This document shows positions 25,584 through 32,971 of a stretch of DNA of 64,000 nt, in pieces. A program made the translations under genes and the position numbers. How positions within the stretch are numbered: the stretch's first letter is position 1; each line of letters begins with the position of its first letter. The notes beneath the pieces were generated by a model. That model ran no database searches. It saw nothing but the letters and a program-made list of their open reading frames with translations, and was not told the DNA's origin. Source of the stretch: Pseudomonas proteolytica (GTDB lineage Bacteria; Pseudomonadota; Gammaproteobacteria; Pseudomonadales; Pseudomonadaceae); the NCBI RefSeq assembly GCF_007858275.1, contig NZ_VFEV01000002.1:1-64000 (forward strand), given 5' to 3'.

Positions 25584-26152
25584 TCTGGTTTCCCCGTCTT
25601 GCCGCTGCCTGGCATGACACCGCCGTGCGGGTGTTCCACCAGGCTGATACCGGCCGCAACCACGTCTTCGGAGACGGTTACGAGGCCGACCACGTTCTGG
25701 TTGCCGGTTTGGTTGTAATCGCCCTGGTGATTGATAGGGCCGATGATGTTGATGCCGCCCTTGCTGACCAAGCTGGTTGTGCCGCTGTCGGGCAGGGTGG
25801 CGTTCAGGTGGTGGGTGACACTGTCGTACTCGATCACCGCGCCATCGGCGTAGGTGCGACGGTGCAGGCCGGCGCGGTTGCCGTTGGCGGGGATGTGATC
25901 GCTGAACAGACCGGTCACGACGACGCCATTGGCGAGCTGGCCGGATGGGCTGAACAACATGACTTGTTCGCCCTCTGTCGGCGGGTCCCATGCCTGATCG
26001 GCTCCCGCGCGTTGAGCGATCCATGGCAGCCAGGCGGTGGTCAATTCGCCGGTCTTTACCTTCACGCGCGGGGGCATCATCTGGACTTCGGCGATGACGC
26101 CGAGGCGGATGAGGTTTTCGAGCATGCGGGAGAGGGCGGCGAAATTGTTCAT
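25580..26152 (-). CDS. V: Baseplate spike protein V
   Basis: A 190-residue protein, P2 gpV type: N-terminal OB-fold (GVIAEVQMMPPRVKVKTGELTTAWLPWI) and a C-terminal beta-spike region with Gly/Val repeats. It forms the membrane-piercing tip. It is the first gene of the V-W-J-I-H-G operon, with an Ogr-type dyad 46-68 bp upstream. Confidence 0.94.
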   Translation of the reverse strand: MNNFAALSRMLENLIRLGVIAEVQMMPPRVKVKTGELTTAWLPWIAQRAGADQAWDPPTEGEQVMLFSPSGQLANGVVVTGLFSDHIPANGNRAGLHRRTYADGAVIEYDSVTHHLNATLPDSGTTSLVSKGGINIIGPINHQGDYNQTGNQNVVGLVTVSEDVVAAGISLVEHPHGGVMPGSGKTGKPE

Positions 26153-26197
26153 GGCGCCGATGGTGGCGCCACGCGTGCGCGGGTGCAGCTTCGCTGC

Positions 26198-26220
26198 CTT
26201 GTAGGGAGGGGTTTTACAGT
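26198..26220 (-). promoter_or_regulatory. Ogr-type dyad of the V late promoter
   Basis: CTTGTA (26198-26203), 11 bp, TACAGT (26215-26220). It overlaps the 3' end of gene S. The geometry is identical to the FI and O/P dyads, with two mismatched bases in the outer part of the second arm. Confidence 0.78.
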
Positions 26221-26672
26221 GTCAGGTGCGCAAGCAAGCTGTCACGGATCACATCAAGATCCGCCTCGGTGAATCCCAGCACTTCACGTTGTTCGTATTG
26301 CACGTCTGGAGCGCCACGCTCTGCGCGGTCCTTCAGCCCGTACTGGTGAACCCTGGCAATTCGGGCGATTCGCCCGGTAAAGCCCACGGATATGGCGTTG
26401 CTGTCGCCTCGGGCCTTGAGGTAGGTGGCGTTCTTCAGCTTCTTGAACATTTCCAACTTGCGGCGGATATGCCCCTGCTTACCACGCAGATTGCGCTGTT
26501 TACGGGGGGCAAACTTGCTGCCGTCCGGGTTCTGCTGGGCAGTAACCCGTTTTTGTTGGCTGCGGCGCAGCTCCTGGCCGATGCTGCGGGCCAGTTGATT
26601 GCGTGCCCCAGGCTCAAGCCGTTCCAGCAGCGTCGCTGCCCAGGTCTCGAGGGCTTCCAGATCATTTGCCAT
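26214..26672 (-). CDS. S: Tail completion protein S
   Basis: A protein of 152 residues from ATG 26672 (MANDLEALETW), the virion morphogenesis/tail completion family (LARSIGQELRRSQQKRVTAQQNPDG; RIARVHQYGL near the C-terminus). It overlaps gene R. It follows R as in P2 and precedes V. Confidence 0.92.
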   Translation of the reverse strand: MANDLEALETWAATLLERLEPGARNQLARSIGQELRRSQQKRVTAQQNPDGSKFAPRKQRNLRGKQGHIRRKLEMFKKLKNATYLKARGDSNAISVGFTGRIARIARVHQYGLKDRAERGAPDVQYEQREVLGFTEADLDVIRDSLLAHLTL

Positions 26673-27144
26673 CGGGCACAAACCATTCGCTGGTGTTGCC
26701 CTGGGCGCCAGGCTTCCAGTTCGGGTCGAGGTATCCCGCTACACGCTGTGGCTCGTTTGGGTGCTTGACGGTGGTGTTGCCCTGGTCATCTTGGCCGACG
26801 ATCACTTTCTCTGTCAGCGGCAGGGTAATACTGAGGTCCACCAGGTCTTTATTGAGAATTTCGGCCTCAAATTGGAAGCCGTTCTTCACTTTATCGAGGT
26901 TGTCGAGCAGCTCGGATTGGTTGACGCTGAGCCAGCCCAGCAGTGGGAGCATTACGCTATCAGGGTGTCCTGCGAACTCTGTGAGGATGATCTGCAGTTC
27001 AAAGCTGTACTCAAAAGAGAGGCTTGGCGCAGAGGTGCAACGAACTTTGCCGTTGTTGATAAAGATCAGCAGCCGGTCAGGGTTGTGCTTGAACTCGGCG
27101 ACCGTGGCCAGGAGGTGGGCGCGCAGGCTTTCGGGTTTGTTCAT
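26662..27144 (-). CDS. R: Tail completion protein R
   Basis: A 160-residue protein, MNKPESLRAHLLATV..., with LLIFINNGKVRCTSAPSLSFEYSF typical of P2 gpR, which finishes the tail end that joins the head. It overlaps Rz1 by 4 bp and S by 11 bp. Confidence 0.92.
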   Translation of the reverse strand: MNKPESLRAHLLATVAEFKHNPDRLLIFINNGKVRCTSAPSLSFEYSFELQIILTEFAGHPDSVMLPLLGWLSVNQSELLDNLDKVKNGFQFEAEILNKDLVDLSITLPLTEKVIVGQDDQGNTTVKHPNEPQRVAGYLDPNWKPGAQGNTSEWFVPDGK

Positions 27145-27398
27145 GGTGCTGCCTGCTGATGTTGATAAACCATATCGACCTGCGCCGCACAGTCGGCCCA
27201 GGCGGCTTCGACGCGGTCCTGGTCGGTGAGCTGGTCGCCATTATTGCGTGGGCTGGTCGCCGGCAACTGGCACGGCACCACGGCCGGACATCCACTGACG
27301 ATAAGCGTCGGCGCCGGTAAGGGCGGGGCGCTCCCGCAGCCGGCGAGCAGCATCAGGCAAAGGCTGAGTAGCCCAGGTGCGTAGTTCGGCGTTTTCAC
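27141..27398 (-). CDS. Rz1-like outer-membrane spanin lipoprotein, embedded in Rz
   Basis: An 85-residue lipoprotein: signal peptide with lipobox LLAGC (Cys about residue 21), then a proline-rich mature part (APPLPAPTLIVSGCP). Most of the gene lies inside the Rz reading frame in a different register, the standard nested spanin arrangement. The product joins the outer membrane to the Rz i-spanin at lysis. Confidence 0.85.
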   Translation of the reverse strand: MKTPNYAPGLLSLCLMLLAGCGSAPPLPAPTLIVSGCPAVVPCQLPATSPRNNGDQLTDQDRVEAAWADCAAQVDMVYQHQQAAP

Positions 27399-27684
27399 GT
27401 TTCAGTTCCTCTATGGTTCGCTTGCGCTTTGCCAGGCCTTGGCGCAACTGATCCTGTTGAGTGCGCAGGGCGCTCTGGGCGTCTCGCTCCTGCTTCAGGG
27501 TTTTAGTGAGCGTGTTTGCGGTGGTCAGGTTGCGGTCGGCGTCTGCGCGGGCGGTCTCGGCCGCCGCCTTTGCCAGCTCTGTGTTGCCCTCGGCGATGTT
27601 GATGCGCTGTTGCTGACCCCAGATCAGCAGCGCCAAGGCCCCGAGCAGGGCAATGCCGTACAGGGCCTGGCGCAGTGTGCTCAT
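27241..27684 (-). CDS. Rz-like inner-membrane spanin (LysB type)
   Basis: A 147-residue protein with one N-terminal membrane segment (LYGIALLGALALLIWG, about 8-23), then a long coiled coil (about 30-105, ERDAQSALRTQQDQLRQGLAKRKR). It acts with the nested Rz1 lipoprotein to fuse inner and outer membranes at lysis. It overlaps the preceding 67-residue gene by 4 bp. Confidence 0.88.
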   Translation of the reverse strand: MSTLRQALYGIALLGALALLIWGQQQRINIAEGNTELAKAAAETARADADRNLTTANTLTKTLKQERDAQSALRTQQDQLRQGLAKRKRTIEELKRENAELRTWATQPLPDAARRLRERPALTGADAYRQWMSGRGAVPVAGDQPTQ

Positions 27685-27884
27685 GCGCGGTACCAGCCCA
27701 GTTTGTTCATGACTTCGCTATCAAGGTGAGTGATTGGGCCGCGCACTATCACGCATCTGCATCTGTTCATTAGGTGGAGTGCTTCGCCCAATTCCCGCAT
27801 GTCGTCCTGTTCTGTGCTTTCCGGCACCACCAGCAGATCGCCGTCCTGCACCCGCAGTTTTTGCACCGCTTTGAAGTCGATCAT
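27681..27884 (-). CDS. Small conserved phage protein between endolysin and Rz
   Basis: A protein of 67 residues from ATG 27884 (MIDFKAVQKLRVQDGDLLVVPE), ending NKLGWYRA. The upstream in-frame extension is endolysin sequence in another frame. I know the ending from P2-like Pseudomonas prophages but not a function. It overlaps both neighbours by 4 bp within the lysis block. Confidence 0.7.
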   Translation of the reverse strand: MIDFKAVQKLRVQDGDLLVVPESTEQDDMRELGEALHLMNRCRCVIVRGPITHLDSEVMNKLGWYRA

Positions 27885-28726
27885 GCCGCCACCCCTTGCC
27901 CGCAACCGCAGTCGGTGTGGCGTTCGTAGGCGCGCTGTAGCTTCACGTCGTAGAGGTTTCGCTGATAGTTCGGGCCGTTGTAGAGCTTGGCGAATTCGGC
28001 CCATTTGCGGGCTTTCAGCGCCTTGTGCAACACCGGGTCGGTTTCAATGAAACGGGTGAAGGCGTCGAACTGCTGCGATTCGCCGGCACTCATGGCCGCC
28101 ACGAAGTCCTGCACGCTGGTGTAGCCCAGGCGCTGCCAGTGAAAGCCCATGATCTGGAACGCCCCCCAGGACGCAGATTCAAGGGCGGCGTTGTCGTCGA
28201 TCAGACGGGCCATCGCCAAGCGCTGGTGTTCGGCGGTACCGCCGGAGTATCCGCCCGACTTTGGGTTGACCAGGGCGGGATTGACGGCGGCGAGCTGGTC
28301 GGCGTGATATTTGAGTTCGGCGGCGTCGTCGCCTTCGTGCCGAACCTTGGCGAGCTGGCGGTACATGATGTGCCGTTCGAAAAGGATCACTGGTTTGCCG
28401 TTGTCGAGGAAGCCCTTGCCCTTGGATTCCACTTCGTTGATGGCATAGATGCTTGCCAGCGGCACGCCGAGGCGTTCGGCGGCAGCGATCAGATCGTTGT
28501 TGCGCAGCAGCTGGGCGCAGTCACCGCCGGCCAGGCTGGTTTGGGTTTTTTCGCCGGCTACGCCATCAACGACCAGACCAACCTTGAGCTGATAGGCACG
28601 GACAGCGATTTCGGTGTTGTCGCCGTAGCTGCCGTCCACATCCAGCTTGGCGCCGTGGGTGTTGAGGTTCTTTTGCAGTGTGCGGACGGCTTGCGAGCGG
28701 TCGCCGTGGCGTAGGGTGGTGGTCAT
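27881..28726 (-). CDS. Endolysin: peptidoglycan-binding plus N-acetylmuramidase
   Basis: A protein of 281 residues from ATG 28726. An N-terminal PG_binding_1 domain (HGDRSQAVRTLQKNLNTHG...VDGVAGEKTQ, about 6-65) precedes an N-acetylmuramidase domain of the DUF3380 type. Its probable catalytic Glu lies in AINEVESKGKGF, and SWGAFQIMGFHW follows. There is no signal peptide, so a holin is needed. It replaces the P2 gpK-type lysozyme. Confidence 0.88.
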   Translation of the reverse strand: MTTTLRHGDRSQAVRTLQKNLNTHGAKLDVDGSYGDNTEIAVRAYQLKVGLVVDGVAGEKTQTSLAGGDCAQLLRNNDLIAAAERLGVPLASIYAINEVESKGKGFLDNGKPVILFERHIMYRQLAKVRHEGDDAAELKYHADQLAAVNPALVNPKSGGYSGGTAEHQRLAMARLIDDNAALESASWGAFQIMGFHWQRLGYTSVQDFVAAMSAGESQQFDAFTRFIETDPVLHKALKARKWAEFAKLYNGPNYQRNLYDVKLQRAYERHTDCGCGQGVAA

Positions 28727-29001
28727 GCGCTGGGCCTCAACAGGGCGGCGACGTTGCCGCGAGAACGGAATATCAGGGTGCAGAGCAGCACGATGGAGAC
28801 GGCTTGCCAGAGGCTGGTGGGCTGGCGGTACAGGAGGATTTCCAGACCGCAGATGCACAGCGCGGATCCAAACAGGCTGGCGAGTAGCGAGATGCTGCGC
28901 CGGTACCGCGCAGCGCCTCGGGTGTAGCAGGCCAGGCGCAAGGCGCTGAGCAGATAGGCCACGGCCGTGATCAACTGCACGATCAATTCGATGTTTGGCA
29001 T
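28723..29001 (-). CDS. Holin candidate (holin 3-like), 92 residues
   Basis: Starts at ATG 29001 (MPNIELIVQLITAVAYLLSAL). Two or three hydrophobic segments (about 5-23, 37-53, 64-78) and a basic C-terminus fit a class II/III holin of the phage holin family 3. It overlaps the endolysin by 4 bp. Confidence 0.75.
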   Translation of the reverse strand: MPNIELIVQLITAVAYLLSALRLACYTRGAARYRRSISLLASLFGSALCICGLEILLYRQPTSLWQAVSIVLLCTLIFRSRGNVAALLRPSA

Positions 29002-29002
29002 C

Positions 29003-29356
29003 TCAGCTGCCCCCTCTGATGCGGCGGACGATTTCCCAAAAGTCAGCTTTCTCAACCCAGACCATGAGCTTGATGCTGATGGGGATGATCACCAGGGCGC
29101 AGCCGAACGCGGCGCCGCCGCTGGTGATAAATGGCAGGGCTTGCAGCGCCATGGGGGCAAAGAGGTAGCCCACACCGGCCGACAGGAACAGAGAGCCCAG
29201 ACGCTGCCAGACCTTGAGGTCGTGCTTGGTACTGGTCACCAGCCAAGCGCCGAGGATCGCGCCGAACAGGGCTTCCCCGTCGATGATGGGCGTGATGGTT
29301 GCCAGGCCCAGGCCCATGAGCAGGCCGGTCACGGCGCTGGAAGTCGGATCAGCCAT
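29003..29356 (-). CDS. Putative holin/membrane protein, 117 residues
   Basis: Three or four membrane segments (LLMGLGLATITPII; LFGAILGAWLV; LFLSAGVGYLFAPMAL; GGAAFGCALVIIPISI) and a charged end (VEKADFWEIVRRIRGGS). It occupies the place of P2 gene Y and, with the 92-residue protein next to it, gives a holin pair or a holin/antiholin. Which one triggers lysis cannot be told. Confidence 0.72.
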   Translation of the reverse strand: MADPTSSAVTGLLMGLGLATITPIIDGEALFGAILGAWLVTSTKHDLKVWQRLGSLFLSAGVGYLFAPMALQALPFITSGGAAFGCALVIIPISIKLMVWVEKADFWEIVRRIRGGS

Positions 29357-29383
29357 GGTGTGGGTTTCCTTGGTTACAGGGGA

Positions 29384-29596
29384 TCAGTCCCATAGCTGCA
29401 CCATCTGCCGCTGCGGGGCGCTGGCTTGGGCTTCGGGCATGTTGACGACAAGGCCTTGCGGCAGGATTGGGCCGTGATCGGCCAGGCCGGGGTTGGCTTC
29501 AAGGACGGCTTCGGTGACGCCTGCGGTGCGGCCGTAGAAACGCCAGCACAGCACGTCGACCGTGTCGTTTTGATTGGCACGGACGGCGACGGCCAT
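29384..29596 (-). CDS. X: Tail protein X (LysM-like)
   Basis: 70 residues, MAVAVRANQNDTVDVLCWRFYG..., the tail protein X family with a LysM-like fold (EANPGLADHGPILPQGLVV). Its ATG overlaps the gene L stop as TGATG, following the P2 order L-X. Confidence 0.93.
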   Translation of the reverse strand: MAVAVRANQNDTVDVLCWRFYGRTAGVTEAVLEANPGLADHGPILPQGLVVNMPEAQASAPQRQMVQLWD

Positions 29597-30057
29597 CACA
29601 CCAGCTCCACGGTGGTACGGGGGCGATCAAGAAAGTCGCGCACAGCCCAGCGCAGGTCGCGGCGGTAGTCGTCGATGGTGGGGGTGACTTCTTCGGCCTT
29701 CTGGCTGCCAGTATTGGTGGCGCTGTAATCGCGGTAACGCTCGCAGACTTCGGCACCGGTAGCGGCTTCAATGGCACGGCGGTAGAGGTGGACCTTTACC
29801 GACACGTCTTTGATGCGGTCACCTGGTACGTCTTCCAGCGTGGCGTGGCCGGCCGCTTGCTGGGTTTCCCGCCACTCGGCCAGCTCGCGGTTGAGGTTGA
29901 TGGCGGCAGAAATAACGGCAGTTTCCAGGCGCGCCGGGGTGACGCTGTCGTTGATGCGCAGCGTGGCGCGCAAGTGGTCCAGGTCAATCGACGGCCAGAA
30001 GGGGTCGGTGTTGATATGACCGCCTGCGACTGGGCCGCTGGCTACAAATGCGCTCAT
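29596..30057 (-). CDS. L: Head completion/stabilisation protein L
   Basis: A protein of 153 residues from ATG 30057 (MSAFVASG). The segment DPFWPSIDLDHLRATLRINDSVTPARL and the helical body match P2 gpL, the head-tail connector completion protein. The upstream in-frame codons include low-complexity sequence and are not used. Confidence 0.92.
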   Translation of the reverse strand: MSAFVASGPVAGGHINTDPFWPSIDLDHLRATLRINDSVTPARLETAVISAAINLNRELAEWRETQQAAGHATLEDVPGDRIKDVSVKVHLYRRAIEAATGAEVCERYRDYSATNTGSQKAEEVTPTIDDYRRDLRWAVRDFLDRPRTTVELV

Positions 30058-30160
30058 GAACTGCACTCGAAAATAGGTCGCCGGTGGTCGGGGCTTCACG
30101 TTCAGGAGGAGCGGCCTGGCCGATCCGCCCCGAGCCGGCGGGGTGCGTGGGGACGCTCGG

Positions 30161-30877
30161 TTAGCTGCTTGGTGCAGCGTGTTTCTTGAGGAGACGCTCA
30201 ACGCGCTCCAGATCCTTCTTGCCGCCGCAGTTGGTGTTCAGCTCAATAGCGCGGGCCAAATGTTTCTTCGCGGAGTCCAGGTAGCCGAAGACGATTACCT
30301 GATTTTCGGAGGTGTCATCGTCAGCAACCTTTTCGGCGAATGCCTTGCCCAACGCCAGATGCAGCTTGGCTTTAGCCTGGTCGGGCATGTCTTCTTCACC
30401 CGCGATCTGCTCGGTGCGCAGCAGCAGACCCAGATCAAAGGTGCCACCAGCCTTTTGCGCCTTCAGGGCCACTTCGGCGATTTCTTCCGCGACGATGGTG
30501 CCGGTGGTGCGTTCGAAGCGGTCAGGCATCAGCAGCGCGTAGTTGATGACGTATTCGGCAATGTCCAGGGCCCCGGCAAAGTCCCCGGCGTCCATCCGCC
30601 AGACCATTAACGTGGTCAGCACCTGGTCCTGGGCGCCTTTGCCTTCGGCAAGAACACCCTCCACATAGGGGACGTACTCCGGCAACAGCTGCCGTTTCAG
30701 CTCCGCTTTGCCTTCGGTCGACTGCACCTGTTTCAGGCGCAGATAGTCCTGTTGGAGCTTGGCGAGGTGCAGTTCGTAAACGGTTGAACCTTCCATGGTC
30801 ATGGCAGGACCGGCCACGGCAGCCGCTGCAACGGCTGCTGTGACGCGCTGGAAGTGACGACGGCAAGGGTTGGTCAT
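30161..30877 (-). CDS. M: Terminase small subunit M
   Basis: A 238-residue P2 gpM homologue (CRRHFQRVTAA start, ELHLAKLQQDYLRLKQVQSTEGKAELKRQLLPEY), with a helical C-terminal half. With gpP it recognises and cuts cos DNA for packaging. It lies 12 bp downstream of the capsid gene. Confidence 0.92.
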   Translation of the reverse strand: MTNPCRRHFQRVTAAVAAAAVAGPAMTMEGSTVYELHLAKLQQDYLRLKQVQSTEGKAELKRQLLPEYVPYVEGVLAEGKGAQDQVLTTLMVWRMDAGDFAGALDIAEYVINYALLMPDRFERTTGTIVAEEIAEVALKAQKAGGTFDLGLLLRTEQIAGEEDMPDQAKAKLHLALGKAFAEKVADDDTSENQVIVFGYLDSAKKHLARAIELNTNCGGKKDLERVERLLKKHAAPSS

Positions 30878-30888
30878 GATTGCCGGCC

Positions 30889-31896
30889 TCAGCTCAAGGT
30901 GATGTTTTCGGCCATGGCAGCGCAGCCCAGGTCTTCAATCACGTAGCTTTCATTGACCGATTCGAAGTTTTCGATGCGGTCGCGTTTGGCGTTGTCGACG
31001 ACAGTGCGGCGGCGGGTGTTTTCCTGCCAGTAGATCGACAGGTTGTCGAGACGAGTCACCAGCAGCCCGTTGGCCGGGAAGTGCGGCACACGCACGGCTG
31101 GCAAGTTGCCGATGCGTTTTTGGCTGGTGACGATATCGGCCGCAAGCATTTCGGTCGGAGCCTGGGTTTTGTTGATGATCGGGAAGTACTTGTCGGCCAG
31201 CAGTTGGCGACCGCAGATCACGACCAGGTCGGTGTCTTCCTGGTACCAGGGCTCGATAAGCTCGTTGACCATGCTCACGACCAGGGCGTCGATGTTTTCG
31301 AAGTCCTTGCCGGCGCCGATCTGGATTTTTCCGCTGCCATCGACCACTTCCTTCATCACCCGGGCGGGGTTTTCCAGGCGCATTTTTTCCAGCCAGCCGA
31401 CGTTGACGTCCTGCAACAGTTGGTTGATTGCCGGGTTGGAGGTTGCGGCGCGGCTGGTACCGTTCCAGCCGATCATGATCCGGTTGAGTGCTTGGGCCTT
31501 GATGATGGCGTCGCGAATGCGCGCCTGAAAGTCCTTGAACTTGGCCCATTGGTCCAGCTTCTGGTAGCGGATGCCCGTGTCGAAGTTGGTCTGAGTACAG
31601 ACGTACCCACGGTTGTCCAGGCCGCTTGGGTCGCGGGGTTCACGGTCTTTGACGGTGGTGTCGGTGGTACTGGCAATGGTGCCGTCGATACCAATACCGA
31701 TTTTTTCACCCGACTGCTCGGAGACACCAAACACGTTGATGGAGCTGAGGAACGCGCTGGATTCCTGAATACGGGTTTCCAGAGTCTGCGCGACGCTTGG
31801 GGCGGCGGTGAATTTGGTGGTGACGTCGCCCACCCCGTGCAATTGGGCGAGTTGTTGCAGGTAGGCGTTGAAAAGGACGCGAGTATCGTTACGCAT
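30889..31896 (-). CDS. N: Major capsid protein N
   Basis: A 335-residue P2 gpN-type capsid protein (MRNDTRVLFNAYLQQLAQLHGV start). RDLGGLDNRGYVC-like and GWNGTSRA segments are typical. The mature form is produced by the O protease. 45-bp gap to O. Confidence 0.95.
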   Translation of the reverse strand: MRNDTRVLFNAYLQQLAQLHGVGDVTTKFTAAPSVAQTLETRIQESSAFLSSINVFGVSEQSGEKIGIGIDGTIASTTDTTVKDREPRDPSGLDNRGYVCTQTNFDTGIRYQKLDQWAKFKDFQARIRDAIIKAQALNRIMIGWNGTSRAATSNPAINQLLQDVNVGWLEKMRLENPARVMKEVVDGSGKIQIGAGKDFENIDALVVSMVNELIEPWYQEDTDLVVICGRQLLADKYFPIINKTQAPTEMLAADIVTSQKRIGNLPAVRVPHFPANGLLVTRLDNLSIYWQENTRRRTVVDNAKRDRIENFESVNESYVIEDLGCAAMAENITLS

Positions 31897-31941
31897 GGTG
31901 TTCTCCGATGTTCCTTGGCTGGGTGTTGTCCGTGATGTGGA

Positions 31942-32820
31942 TCAGCAGTCGGTGACGAGCTTCCCGTCACCACCCGTAGCAGCAGGGCGAGCGGCGAACT
32001 GCGTTTTCGTGCCGTTGTTGTCCGGGGTGTTTTCGAGCTTTTTGACCAGATCGCTGAAGTCAGCAGATAGCTTTTCGTGGGCTGCCTGCAGCTTCTCGCG
32101 AGCGGATTTTTCAGCGGCAAAGGCTTCGCCTTGGCTGGCAACATGCTCGGCCATGGCCTCAACGGATTCGCCGAGTTCTGCAAAAATAGCGGCGTCCTTG
32201 CCTTCCTTGTCCTTGCTCTTGCCGAGGGCTTCGAGAACGCGGCTGAAAATGCCTACAACTTTGCTGCTTTCGTCCTCGACGTCTTCGAATTCAAGTGCGA
32301 CCTCGATAGCCTCGGAAAACAGGTTTTCGGGGTTGCTTTTGCGACTTGCCAGCGGGTTTTTGTCCGGGTGCTGGGAGCTGAAGGCAAGCATTTCAGTGCC
32401 CAGGCTCGCCGGGCTGTCGGTGACCGCGATACCGTCCAGATAGGCGCGGCCGGTGTCTGCGAACTTTGGGCGAATCTCGATGCTGGTGAACATTTTCTGC
32501 CGGGCCTTGTTCATGGTGACCAGGTCGGCAGTCGGTTCGATTTGGGCAAACAGCGCCAGCTTTTTAGCCCCGGCAATTTCGATTTCTTCAGTCTTCAGCG
32601 CAACCACATCACCGTAGGCACGGAAAGGGCTGTCGGGCAGCATGCTGCGCATGTGCTCGATCCAAACTCGTGCCCCGTAGGTGTTTTGGCTGTAGGTCTC
32701 GGCGGCATCGACCAGCCATTGCCGTTCGATCTGGCGACCGTCAGTGGTGGCGCCTTCAACGGCGACGCGGAAAAACTTGGAGCGTTGTTTCTTGGCTGGG
32801 GTGTCGGTTTTGCCGGCCAT
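31942..32820 (-). CDS. O: Capsid scaffolding protein and maturation protease O
   Basis: A 292-residue gpO homologue. The N-terminal serine-protease domain (SKFFRVAVEGATTDGRQIERQ...) is followed by an internal coiled-coil scaffold (about 205-265). It assembles and then cleaves capsid proteins. It is transcribed leftward from the O/P divergent control region with an Ogr dyad at 32904. Confidence 0.93.
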   Translation of the reverse strand: MAGKTDTPAKKQRSKFFRVAVEGATTDGRQIERQWLVDAAETYSQNTYGARVWIEHMRSMLPDSPFRAYGDVVALKTEEIEIAGAKKLALFAQIEPTADLVTMNKARQKMFTSIEIRPKFADTGRAYLDGIAVTDSPASLGTEMLAFSSQHPDKNPLASRKSNPENLFSEAIEVALEFEDVEDESSKVVGIFSRVLEALGKSKDKEGKDAAIFAELGESVEAMAEHVASQGEAFAAEKSAREKLQAAHEKLSADFSDLVKKLENTPDNNGTKTQFAARPAATGGDGKLVTDC

Positions 32821-32903
32821 GCGTGAATCCTCAGTGCGGTGGCTGTGTGCCTTGGCGATGAGCGCATGTTGTTGAGCGCGAGCGTGACGGGCAATGACGT
32901 GCT

Positions 32904-32926
32904 CTTGTAGAACGGGCTGTTACAAG
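32904..32926. promoter_or_regulatory. Ogr-type dyad between divergent O and P
   Basis: CTTGTA (32904-32909), 11 bp, TACAAG (32921-32926). The centre is about 95 bp from the O start and 57 bp from the P start. The P2 equivalents are the divergent P and O late promoters. Only one dyad is visible here, so a symmetrical site may serve O, P or both. Confidence 0.75.
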
Positions 32927-32971
32927 GACGGGCGCGGGTACTGTACGCGCGCGGGCGGCAGCATCTGCGCC

